DNA of 64,000 nucleotides. It comes from Prolixibacter bellariivorans ATCC BAA-1284 (GTDB lineage: Bacteria > Bacteroidota > Bacteroidia > Bacteroidales > Prolixibacteraceae). The position numbers and the translations under genes were made by a program. The DNA lies in NCBI RefSeq assembly GCF_000621705.1, contig NZ_JHXO01000014.1, positions 22,290 to 86,289 of the forward strand. Reading direction: 5' to 3'. This document shows positions 51,761 through 62,138 of this stretch, in pieces. Each line of letters opens with the position of its first letter. Positions within the stretch are counted from its first letter, which is position 1. The notes below the pieces were generated by a model. That model was given only the letters and a program-made list of their open reading frames with translations, ran no database searches and was not told the DNA's origin.

Positions 51761-54625
51761 CTACACATGGATTGTCAGTTTGTGTCCGTCATAATGTACC
51801 TGCTGTCCCTGCGCATCCGGATCAAAACCTTTGGGGGCTGCTTTGCTTACAGGCACTATCACAAATGTCCGCTCCTTCAGCATCCCCTTGAACTGCCCTT
51901 TTCGTTCGCCAATGGTCAGGGTTTCGTCTGCATCATTGTAGCTGAACGGGATATTGGAATAGGCACCTTTTTCGTAATCATAATTTACCCCTTCATCTTC
52001 GTAAAGCGTGAAATGGCCGTCTTTCCCACGATAGACGTACAACACGATTGGATCTACAGGTTTTTCGCCGGTATATTGGATCTCTGGCCCCACCGGAATG
52101 ATAGCCCCTTCGTGTACAAACAATGGCATGCGATTATAGGGAGCATCCACAGTTAAAGACTGACCTCCCTGAATCAATTTTCCCGTATAGAAATTGTACC
52201 AATCGGTGCCTTTGGGAAAATAAACCTTACGACTGCGTGCCTGGTAGGTGTAGACCGGACAAACCATAAATGCCGGACCAAACATATATTGGTCGCCTAC
52301 ATTCTCAACCTTTTTGTCACCCGGAAAATCCATCACCAGTGGGCGCATGATGGTGTAATCATCGAACCAGGTCATTCCGGCCAGGGTATAGATGTAGGGC
52401 ATCAACCGGTAACGCAATTGGGTGTAATACAAAATAGAATTGTAGGTAGGAGTGCCTTTCGGAGCGATGTTCCAGGGTTCACGATAAGGGTATTGCCCGT
52501 GTGCCCGGTATAAAGGAGCAAAAGCCCCGAACTGGTACCAACGGGTGTTCAGCTCCCGCCACTCTTTGTAATCAGCATCTACTTTGCCTGTCCGGTTATA
52601 CACCATCTGACCTTTGACATACCGGTCTTCAACGCAAAAACCACCGATGTCCATTGTCCAATACGGAATACCACTGATGGAGAAATTCATTCCGGCTGCA
52701 ATCTGTGCTTTCATATCTTCCCAACGGGTAGCGATATCACCACTCCAGGTGGCCGTGGAGTAATGTTGCAATCCGGCAAAGCCAGAACGGGTTAACAGGA
52801 AAACACGTTTGTTGGGAGCTACCCCTCGTTGCCCGTTATAAATTGCTTCTGCATTCATCAAAGCATATGCATTGAAATACTCTGCTGAAGGGCCTAAAGC
52901 GGTAGGTCCGCATAAAGCCTTTCGGTATTCCATATCAGTACAGTCGAGTACATTAGGCTCGCTGGCATCCATCCACCAGGCATCAATCCCCAACGGATAC
53001 AAATTGTCATACATCTGTTTCCAGAACAACTTACGCGCGCCGGCCGAATAAGCATCATAAAATGAACCAACATAACCAGGCCCAACCCAGTCACGAATGC
53101 TATCTTTTACAGCCTGCATATACATCCAACCATGCTGCTCGAACTCCTTAAAATGCTTGGTGTTCGCATAAAACTTCGGCCATACGGAGATCATCATATG
53201 AGCATGCATCGCATGAATAGAGTCGACCATCGCTTTCGGATCAGGAAAACGGTTCTTATCAAATTGATGGCTTCCCCATTTGGTTTCCGGCCAGTAAAAC
53301 CAGTCAAGTACGATGTTGTCGATTGGAAAGTTAAGGGTCCTGAATTCTTTCAGGGTACTGAGTATCTGGTTTTGCGTTTTATATCTCTCGCGACTTTGCC
53401 AGAAACCCATGGCCCATTTCGGCATGATCTGCGACTTCCCGGTCAGTGTGCGGTAGCCTTTGATGATTTCGTCCATGGATTTGCCATATACAAAATAGTA
53501 ATCCATTTTCTTATTCATTTCACTCCACCAGACCTGGCTGTTCTGCTCTTCCTCTGGTTGAGGAGTCTGGACACGCAAACCACAGTAAGACTTTCCACCA
53601 TTCGGTTTCCATTCAACACGTAAAGGCACCCTTTGTCCAGCTTCGAGGTTGAAAGTAAATTTGTAGCTATTGGGGTTCCATGCCGTTCTCCAACGTTCGG
53701 GAACCACCAACTCATTGTTAATATAAACCTTTATATATCCTGCATAATACAATATGAAGCGATAAGTTCCGCTTTCAGATGCCTCAATCTCTCCTTCATA
53801 GGTCACATTAGCGTCTTTTAAAGGGAAATTTTCCGGTAAGTTTTTTATCGTTTTAATATCTTCAAAACAAAGCGAATCTTCTGCGCGAACCAATTGTTTC
53901 AAGTCTCCGGTCCAACGCTGATATGTACCGGTCAGGCTACCACCTTCACCTTTTTTATCATACAAATTAAAGACCCTGTTCAATTGTTTATATTCCCGGC
54001 TGTCACCAAAACGGCTCAACGAATAGCTGTCCCACAAAAGACCGTAATTCTTATTGGAAACAACAAATGGCACGGAGACTTTTGTATTGTATTGAAACAG
54101 TTCTTCACTTTTCCCTTTATAGTTGAACTCATCCGATTGGTGCTGTCCCAGCCCGTAAAAAGCTTCATCAGCAGGTGAATCAAACAGTTGGCGGATGGTG
54201 TAGCCTTTTGTTCCGTCAACATCAATCGGGGTAAAGGTCCTGCCTCCACCCTTCTTTTCAGCTAAAATCAGCTTACCTGTCTTATCCTTAAATTTGATTC
54301 CCCCATCTGCTTTGGAAATCATGACATTTAACTTTGCTGTACTTAACCGGATAGAATCCCCCTCATTGTCCACCGCAAAAGGCACGGTTTTTAAGCCCGG
54401 AACAACAATTAAACTTGAATCTTTGGGGAAATCTCCATCTGGTGTTGCTGAAACGTGGATCAACTCATCACCCAGAACTTGCAAGCGAAGCTTACTGGCT
54501 TCTGCCTTATTTTCTTGCCTTAAATTTAAAATGACACCATCATCTGTCAACTGGTATTTCGGCTGAGTGCATGCAGCAAATAACAACCCGGCAAGTAGAC
54601 AGAGGTGTATCCGTTTATTTTTCAT
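51761..54625 (-). CDS. GH31 alpha-xylosidase with PA14 domain, lipoprotein
   Basis: 954 residues with a lipoprotein signal (LLFAAC, Cys19). Domain order: N-terminal beta-sandwich (about 25-235), PA14 insert (about 240-355; SGTYRFILYYAGYIKVYINNE), TIM barrel (about 395-740), C-terminal beta domains. Nucleophile D553 in WWMDASEPN and acid/base D630 in TWSGDIA. The PA14 insert in GH31 is the hallmark of the xyloglucan alpha-xylosidases of Bacteroides and Cellvibrio, which remove terminal xylose from the non-reducing end. A near-identical second copy starts at 62139. It lies 107 nt upstream of the hybrid sensor gene region, same strand. Confidence 0.92.
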   Translation of the reverse strand: MKNKRIHLCLLAGLLFAACTQPKYQLTDDGVILNLRQENKAEASKLRLQVLGDELIHVSATPDGDFPKDSSLIVVPGLKTVPFAVDNEGDSIRLSTAKLNVMISKADGGIKFKDKTGKLILAEKKGGGRTFTPIDVDGTKGYTIRQLFDSPADEAFYGLGQHQSDEFNYKGKSEELFQYNTKVSVPFVVSNKNYGLLWDSYSLSRFGDSREYKQLNRVFNLYDKKGEGGSLTGTYQRWTGDLKQLVRAEDSLCFEDIKTIKNLPENFPLKDANVTYEGEIEASESGTYRFILYYAGYIKVYINNELVVPERWRTAWNPNSYKFTFNLEAGQRVPLRVEWKPNGGKSYCGLRVQTPQPEEEQNSQVWWSEMNKKMDYYFVYGKSMDEIIKGYRTLTGKSQIMPKWAMGFWQSRERYKTQNQILSTLKEFRTLNFPIDNIVLDWFYWPETKWGSHQFDKNRFPDPKAMVDSIHAMHAHMMISVWPKFYANTKHFKEFEQHGWMYMQAVKDSIRDWVGPGYVGSFYDAYSAGARKLFWKQMYDNLYPLGIDAWWMDASEPNVLDCTDMEYRKALCGPTALGPSAEYFNAYALMNAEAIYNGQRGVAPNKRVFLLTRSGFAGLQHYSTATWSGDIATRWEDMKAQIAAGMNFSISGIPYWTMDIGGFCVEDRYVKGQMVYNRTGKVDADYKEWRELNTRWYQFGAFAPLYRAHGQYPYREPWNIAPKGTPTYNSILYYTQLRYRLMPYIYTLAGMTWFDDYTIMRPLVMDFPGDKKVENVGDQYMFGPAFMVCPVYTYQARSRKVYFPKGTDWYNFYTGKLIQGGQSLTVDAPYNRMPLFVHEGAIIPVGPEIQYTGEKPVDPIVLYVYRGKDGHFTLYEDEGVNYDYEKGAYSNIPFSYNDADETLTIGERKGQFKGMLKERTFVIVPVSKAAPKGFDPDAQGQQVHYDGHKLTIHV

Positions 54626-54930
54626 TCAACTGGTTAGGTTTAAATAGAGTTATTTAGGATACCAAAATCACAAAAAGCATCGGCTTTAGAGGGTTATTAT
54701 GTATCAAAGAGAGTGTGCTTATGTCGTAAATGGCAACACACATCGACTATTAACCATTTTTGCACCCCGAATGAACACCGGAATTCCTCTTTCATTTATG
54801 ATAGCATATCCTCGTTATGGGCTATTCAAACTCATTATACTCACCCGTTTTTAATTACAGGCTGCAGATCGTCTGGTGTCCGCTACAAAAACAGGTTCAT
54901 TTTGCAGATCCAAACACGACTCGATTTGGT
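54626..54930. other. 305-bp gap between GH3 and GH31 genes
   Basis: Non-coding on both strands as far as I can judge. No hairpin with a T run and no clear promoter elements were seen, so GH3-to-GH31 read-through is possible. Confidence 0.4.
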
Positions 54931-57141
54931 CTATAGGACTTTCACATTCATAGTACCTTTTATATCACGGGATGAATTTCCCAGCAAAAGTGTATAGCTT
55001 CCAGGCTCCACATCCCAGCCGTTTTCCTTTTCGTTGTAATAAGCAAAACTGCTTACCGGAACTTTCAGCGTTACCAACCGGCTTTCTCCGGCTTTGAGAA
55101 ACACTTTTTTGAATGCCTTCAACTCTTTGGCTGCACGAGTCACTTCAGATTTGGGCTTGCTTACATAAAGCTGGGCTGTTTCTGCCCCATCCACTTTTCC
55201 GGAATTGGTCAATGTAAACGACACTATTACTGTTCCGTCGGTTTTCACATCAGTTCTGTCAACAGACGGTTTCGACCAGGTGAAGGTCGAATAGCTCAGT
55301 CCGTACCCAAAAGGAAAAAGCGGTTCAAGCTTTTTGGTATCCAACCAACGATAACCGACCAGGATATCTTCTTTATAATAAACATTGACACTGTCTCCCG
55401 GATAACAAAGTTTATCGAACGAGTGGGCGCCAATATCTTCCAGTTTTTTCGGGAACGAGACAGGGAGTTTGCCCGAAGGGTTCACATCTCCTGAAATAAT
55501 ATCAGCCAAAGCATTTCCTGCTTCCGAACCAAGGTACCATCCCTGTACAATGGCCGGAACCTTGTCTACCCACGGCATAGCCACCGCATTTCCGCTAAGC
55601 AGAACAACGGCTGTGTTCTTATTTACTTTAAGAAGCTCTTCAATCAATTTATCCTGTCCGAAAGGGAGGCTGAGCGACTTACGGTCGCCACTTTCACAGT
55701 CCTGAAAGTAGTTTTTGTTGAGGCCACCCACAAAAAGCACTACATCGGCATTGCGGGCAACTTCGATAGCTGCATTCACCAGTGAATCGGCATTTAGCTT
55801 CGAAGGTTCTGCCCGTCCGTAGAGTGATGGCCCGGATGCGTAGCCCATGCTGTACACAATGTTGGCTTCGCCGTATTTGTCTTTCAACCCTTGCAAAGGC
55901 GACTCTTCATATGCCACTTTTAGCGAAGTGGAACCGCCACCCACAACCAGACTGCGGGAAGCATTTTCGCCGATAACCGCAATTTTTTTGTATTTACCGA
56001 CGGCTATGGGAAGGAACTGATTGTCATTTTTCAAAAGCACGATTCCCTCGCGGGCGATCCTACTTGCTGCCTGGCTGTGTTCGGGCGATACAAATTTCCC
56101 GAACGGACGGTTGGCACTCATGGTGGTTCGGAAAATCATCCGCAGGATGCGACGCGCTTTATCATCAAGCACTGTCCTATCATACTTCCCTGATTTAATC
56201 CCCTCCAGAAAGGGATTGGCCAGGTAATAGCTTGAAAACGGGAAATGTCCTTGTGTTGTTAAACCATTGGTATAGGTCCCCATTTCAATATCAAGACCAT
56301 TGTTGACTGCCTCGTCAGTGCTGTGAACACCGCCCCAGTCGCTAATCACCACGCCATCGAACTGCCAGTCATTCTTCAGTATTTTATTCAGTAAAAAGTC
56401 ACTGTGACAGCAATGCTCGCCCCGCACTTTGTTGTATGCTCCCATAATCGACCAGACTTTCCCCTCTTGCACAGCCGCTTTAAAAGCCGGAAGATAAATT
56501 TCGTGCAGGGCGCGGTCGCTCAAATTTACATTGATTTCGCCCCGGCAGATTTCCTGGTTGTTCAATGCAAAATGTTTGACACAAGCTGCAACACCATTTG
56601 ATTGAACTCCTTTAACGTAGGGCACCACCATTTGCGAAGCCAGGTACGGGTCCTCACCCAGGTATTCGAAATTCCGTCCGTTCAGGGGCGTGCGGTAAAT
56701 GTTTACCCCCGGTCCGAGTAATACCGTTTTGTTGCGGTACCGGGCTTCTTCGCCAATTGACTTACCATACAACATAGCCATTTCCGGGTTGAAAGTCGCA
56801 GCCAAAGCGGTGAGGGCCGGAAACGCAGTACACGAGTCATTGGTCCATCCTGCCCCGCCCCATTCGTCCCATATTTTTTCATCGCTCACGCCATGAGAAC
56901 CATCGGATGACCAAACTTCCGGTATCCCGAGGCGGGCAACCCCTTTTGAACTAAATTTTGACTGCGCATGGCACAAGGCCACTTTTTCATCGGTAGTCAT
57001 CAACGAAAGTGCATTCTCCACTCGCTCTTCTATCGGCTTGGTGCGATCCAGATAAACCGGTATTTTCGGTTGTGCGGTGACCACTGACAAGACACCCATT
57101 ACGATTGAAAAAAGAAATGTCAGTACTATTCTTAGTTTCAT
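54931..57141 (-). CDS. Secreted GH3 beta-glucosidase
   Basis: 736 residues with a signal peptide (about 1-24, VTAQ). GH3 N-terminal barrel (about 40-330; YLGEDPYLASQMVVPYVKGVQ, VKHFALNNQE), nucleophile D268 in VVISDWGG, C-terminal alpha/beta sandwich (about 370-590; AVVLLSGNAVAMPW) and a fibronectin-III-like end domain (about 640-720). It would hydrolyse cello-oligosaccharides left after side-chain removal. The acid/base Glu of GH3 is not reliably assignable by eye. It follows the GH42 gene, 357 nt apart. Confidence 0.92.
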   Translation of the reverse strand: MKLRIVLTFLFSIVMGVLSVVTAQPKIPVYLDRTKPIEERVENALSLMTTDEKVALCHAQSKFSSKGVARLGIPEVWSSDGSHGVSDEKIWDEWGGAGWTNDSCTAFPALTALAATFNPEMAMLYGKSIGEEARYRNKTVLLGPGVNIYRTPLNGRNFEYLGEDPYLASQMVVPYVKGVQSNGVAACVKHFALNNQEICRGEINVNLSDRALHEIYLPAFKAAVQEGKVWSIMGAYNKVRGEHCCHSDFLLNKILKNDWQFDGVVISDWGGVHSTDEAVNNGLDIEMGTYTNGLTTQGHFPFSSYYLANPFLEGIKSGKYDRTVLDDKARRILRMIFRTTMSANRPFGKFVSPEHSQAASRIAREGIVLLKNDNQFLPIAVGKYKKIAVIGENASRSLVVGGGSTSLKVAYEESPLQGLKDKYGEANIVYSMGYASGPSLYGRAEPSKLNADSLVNAAIEVARNADVVLFVGGLNKNYFQDCESGDRKSLSLPFGQDKLIEELLKVNKNTAVVLLSGNAVAMPWVDKVPAIVQGWYLGSEAGNALADIISGDVNPSGKLPVSFPKKLEDIGAHSFDKLCYPGDSVNVYYKEDILVGYRWLDTKKLEPLFPFGYGLSYSTFTWSKPSVDRTDVKTDGTVIVSFTLTNSGKVDGAETAQLYVSKPKSEVTRAAKELKAFKKVFLKAGESRLVTLKVPVSSFAYYNEKENGWDVEPGSYTLLLGNSSRDIKGTMNVKVL

Positions 57142-57498
57142 AAGCTATTTTTATTAGGTTGATATTCCATATTCTCACCTTTCCTTCATGAGGAAAGACA
57201 AAGGCTAATGCATTTATCAAAAATGTTTAAACTGGCGTTGATTTTTAGAAAATCCCCAGACGGGAGGCTGGTTTTCCATTCAATCAGGAGCATCTGAAAT
57301 AGGATGTAAATCGACAACTTCTCCAACTCAGGAAAACCTAAGTCAAAAATAGTCACCCACGAAGCGAATAAGGGACTTTCATGTTTCTCTATAGGTGCGA
57401 TCAAGTATTTTTTTACGATTTTATCCCACTATCAAACGCAAATACGCCGCAAACTGGTTCTTTCAACTTACGGCGTATTACGATAATTAATCTTGTTT
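57142..57498. other. 357-bp gap between GH42 and GH3 genes
   Basis: Contains the hairpin after the GH42 stop (57441-57479) and a small stem CTTTCCT/AGGAAAG at 57179-57197 in the GH3 leader. No gene is evident; a 72-codon frame in the middle has no recognisable features. Confidence 0.45.
57441..57479 (-). terminator. Hairpin after the GH42 gene
   Basis: AATACGCCG (57441-57449) pairs exactly with CGGCGTATT (57471-57479) about 20 nt past the GH42 stop on the minus strand. The loop is long (21 nt) and the following T run is weak, so it may be a partial terminator or an RNA-stabilising stem. Confidence 0.55.
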
Positions 57499-59595
57499 TT
57501 ATTTGCTCCAAACCAACACCTCCGCTGGTTTCAACGTTTTTTCACCCACCCGAATTTTCGCATTTTCCGGTACATTCATGGTATAATTTTCAGACGAATA
57601 ATTGACCGCAATGGAAAATCCATCGCGCCAGTAAACGTAAACACCCTCCGGATAATCTTCGGTAGTCGCTCCGGCGTTGGTATAGACATTCCGTAAAACG
57701 TCCTTTTCAAGTTTTGAATCGTCTGTATCCACGCCTATGTATGTTACAGTACCCTTGCCAACAGCGTGTTGTACCACCGCGGCCTTGCCTTTGTAAAACT
57801 GGTTGTCATACGTTGCAAGCACCTTAGTGTTTTTTTCAGGAGCAAGCAAATCGGCCCAGTTGTTCCAGTTATAGTGTGTCGCGTTCATCAGGATATCGCC
57901 TTTCCCGTTGCCTGAAAGCATGTCGGTGGCTTTGACATGTGCCCCAATAAGTTCTGAAATGGGCGCAGCCCACTCGCCTTCCCAGAAATGCCCTTCGCGT
58001 TTTTTGGTTGCTGTCCGGCAGGTAATTATCAAGTGTCCACCATTCGACGCGTACGCTGTCCATTTTTTCACCAAAGCAGAATCAACCATCCCGTAGGCCG
58101 GCACAATCAGAAATTTGTATTTCGAGAAGTTAGTCGTTTCAGGAATAACATCAACAGGCGCACCAAAGGACTTAGCGATGTCCATAAACTTAACCGGATA
58201 ATTCCAGGCATTCCATTGATAGGTTTGTTTCTGCCGGTTGATAGACCAGTAATTTTCCAGGTTCCAGAGAATAGCCGTTGACCGCGCCGCCAATTTTTCA
58301 GGCATTTTGGCACCCGGCTTATAGTCCTTCCGAAGTTCTTTTATTTCTTTCATGAATTGCATGTACTCTTTGCCCCCTTCCGAAGGAGTAACCCCATCGG
58401 TCTGAATCACCCCCGAATGGTACTGCTCCGAGCTGTATAAAATCTGGCGAAAGCGGTAGGAACAGGCCAGTTTTCCACCTGCTGCAAATGAATGATACAA
58501 CCACATGCGCACCGTCCCCGGCAGAAGGAGCGGATTGAAACTTCCCCAGTTTACAGGGCCGGGTTGAATTTCCATCACTCCCGATACACCACCAACCGAC
58601 TTATAATACTCGGAAGCAAATAGAATTGGTTTTGGGTCCCCCAACCGAAATCCCAAATCGCCAATGTTATCGGAACCACCGTTTGGATAAGCTGTGTAGG
58701 TCGCAAAATCCAGATTTTTAGTGCGCCGCGGATCGGAACCCGTACATATCGCCGTGTAATTGGTCGTGATGTATTGGTTTTCAGAAATGTGTTCGCGCAA
58801 AACACCAGCCTGAAGATCGAGGAAGTCCGCCTCAGCATCTGCTAAATACCGCTTAAAGTCGAGCAGCGCATGAGGATTGTTTCCCCACCAGCCAACCAGA
58901 CTGGTATTCGGGATGATGACCTGGTCGAAACTATTGAACCACTGGCTCCAGAAAGCAGCTCCCCAGGCTGTGTTCAAGGCATCAATCGTTTTGTATTTGT
59001 TTTTCAACCATTGCCTGAATGCCTTTTGAGATGATGGACTGTAATCGGCAATTGCAGGTGGCTCGTTATCAATTTGCCATCCGGTCACAATTTTGTTCTG
59101 CCCGTAGCGTTCAGCCATTTCAGCGACAATTTTCTGGACAAACCCGCGGTATTTGGGATTCGTGATCGAACCGAGCCCACGCGTACCGTTTTCTCCCCGA
59201 ATGTAATTACTGTACATGATATAAGTCTCGGGATAGTTCACACGCATCCATGCCGGAGGCGTAGCCGAAGGCGTGCACATCACCACCTTCAGGTGATATT
59301 TGGCGCAAAGGTCCACCACCTCGTCGAGCCACGAAAAATCATAGTTCCCTTCTGTCGGCTCCATTTTAAACCAGGCAAATTCGGCCAGATGCACGAATTC
59401 GTAACCCATGTCCGAAATCTTTTTGATATCGCGCTCCCACTGGCTTTCGTCCCAATGTTCAGGATAATAATAAACACCGGTGGTAATCAGGTCTTTTTCA
59501 GGGAAAAACCGGTTAGCATTCTGGGCTTTCAGCGATAACGAGCAACCCGCTATCAACGCAAGCGACAGTATTACCACTTCTCTTATCTTTTTCAT
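57499..59595 (-). CDS. Secreted GH42-family beta-galactosidase
   Basis: 698 residues with a signal peptide (about 1-25, SLKAQ). GH42 barrel begins GVYYYPEHWDESQWERDI; acid/base E178 in GWQIDNEPP and nucleophile E342 in GVMEIQPGPVNW are both in classical GH42 contexts. A trimerisation-like alpha/beta domain follows (about 420-620) and a C-terminal beta domain. It would release beta-galactose, here presumably from xyloglucan side chains. The frame extends 47 codons upstream into the esterase gene; the Met at 59595 (or 59601) starts a proper signal peptide, leaving about 50 nt between the genes. Confidence 0.9.
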   Translation of the reverse strand: MKKIREVVILSLALIAGCSLSLKAQNANRFFPEKDLITTGVYYYPEHWDESQWERDIKKISDMGYEFVHLAEFAWFKMEPTEGNYDFSWLDEVVDLCAKYHLKVVMCTPSATPPAWMRVNYPETYIMYSNYIRGENGTRGLGSITNPKYRGFVQKIVAEMAERYGQNKIVTGWQIDNEPPAIADYSPSSQKAFRQWLKNKYKTIDALNTAWGAAFWSQWFNSFDQVIIPNTSLVGWWGNNPHALLDFKRYLADAEADFLDLQAGVLREHISENQYITTNYTAICTGSDPRRTKNLDFATYTAYPNGGSDNIGDLGFRLGDPKPILFASEYYKSVGGVSGVMEIQPGPVNWGSFNPLLLPGTVRMWLYHSFAAGGKLACSYRFRQILYSSEQYHSGVIQTDGVTPSEGGKEYMQFMKEIKELRKDYKPGAKMPEKLAARSTAILWNLENYWSINRQKQTYQWNAWNYPVKFMDIAKSFGAPVDVIPETTNFSKYKFLIVPAYGMVDSALVKKWTAYASNGGHLIITCRTATKKREGHFWEGEWAAPISELIGAHVKATDMLSGNGKGDILMNATHYNWNNWADLLAPEKNTKVLATYDNQFYKGKAAVVQHAVGKGTVTYIGVDTDDSKLEKDVLRNVYTNAGATTEDYPEGVYVYWRDGFSIAVNYSSENYTMNVPENAKIRVGEKTLKPAEVLVWSK

Positions 59596-59650
59596 ATACA
59601 TTTCGTTTCGACTATAATCCGTTAAGGTTTTTAGGGCATTTGATCTCCGG

Positions 59651-61456
<1,806 letters not shown>

Positions 61457-62095
61457 TTATTTTTCAATCTCCTTTGCTATGAATCCCGCCATCACTTTGG
61501 CTGCATATTCGTTCGGGTGAATGCTATCAGTGAAATTCGCTCCCTGATCCAACATGTCATGGTAAAGGTCAATCACCGGCAAATGGTTAGCATTCGCCAG
61601 TTTTTCAACAATGGGAATCACACCGTTCACGACGGTTGAATCATTAATTCCCCATTTGGTTTTAAACACCGGAACCGGCAGACATAAATAAATCTGCGGA
61701 TGGGTCGGTATCGTTCTGAACGTATCGATCAAAGCCTGGTAATCCTGTTCATACCGGCTGGCATTCCAATTCTGAGGTTTCGTGTCATTTGTTCCCAGCA
61801 TGATGACCATAATATTGGGGCGAAAAACAAAATCATTTGAAAACTCCTTGCAAATCCAGTAAGGGAAATCGCCCTTCTTTTGCAACGTAGTAGCACTTCG
61901 TCCTGAATTCAATACTGTATATCCGGGACCAAGAATGCTGTCGAGTTCCACCGGATAACCTGTTTTACTTTGAACTGCTAATCCATAACCTTCGGTAATG
62001 CTATCGCCTACACACACTACCCGGATTACTTTTTGAGTGCATGAAGACACCACCACGAGGAATCCGATGATACTCAAGCCTATCAATTTTTTCAT
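61457..62095 (-). CDS. SGNH/GDSL-family esterase lipoprotein
   Basis: 212 residues with a lipoprotein signal (VVVSSC, Cys19). All four SGNH blocks are present: catalytic Ser in CVGDSITEGYG, Gly in LNSGRSATT, Asn in MLGTNDTKP, and Asp-x-x-His in TDSIHPNEY. Small GDSL esterases in PULs commonly deacetylate polysaccharides. It lies 12 nt before the double-headed esterase gene and 43 nt after the second GH31 gene, in the same orientation. Confidence 0.88.
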   Translation of the reverse strand: MKKLIGLSIIGFLVVVSSCTQKVIRVVCVGDSITEGYGLAVQSKTGYPVELDSILGPGYTVLNSGRSATTLQKKGDFPYWICKEFSNDFVFRPNIMVIMLGTNDTKPQNWNASRYEQDYQALIDTFRTIPTHPQIYLCLPVPVFKTKWGINDSTVVNGVIPIVEKLANANHLPVIDLYHDMLDQGANFTDSIHPNEYAAKVMAGFIAKEIEK

Positions 62096-62138
62096 CCTAT
62101 CAAAATTTTTAAATTTTTATTCCGATACCGGACTTCGA

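Noticed and set aside
54713-54997. 94-codon plus-strand frame in the GH3-GH31 gap
   Set aside because: No start signal, no protein-like features, overlaps the end of the GH3 gene in antisense.
57186-57404. 72-codon minus-strand frame in the GH42-GH3 gap
   Set aside because: No family resemblance or export signal; considered chance.
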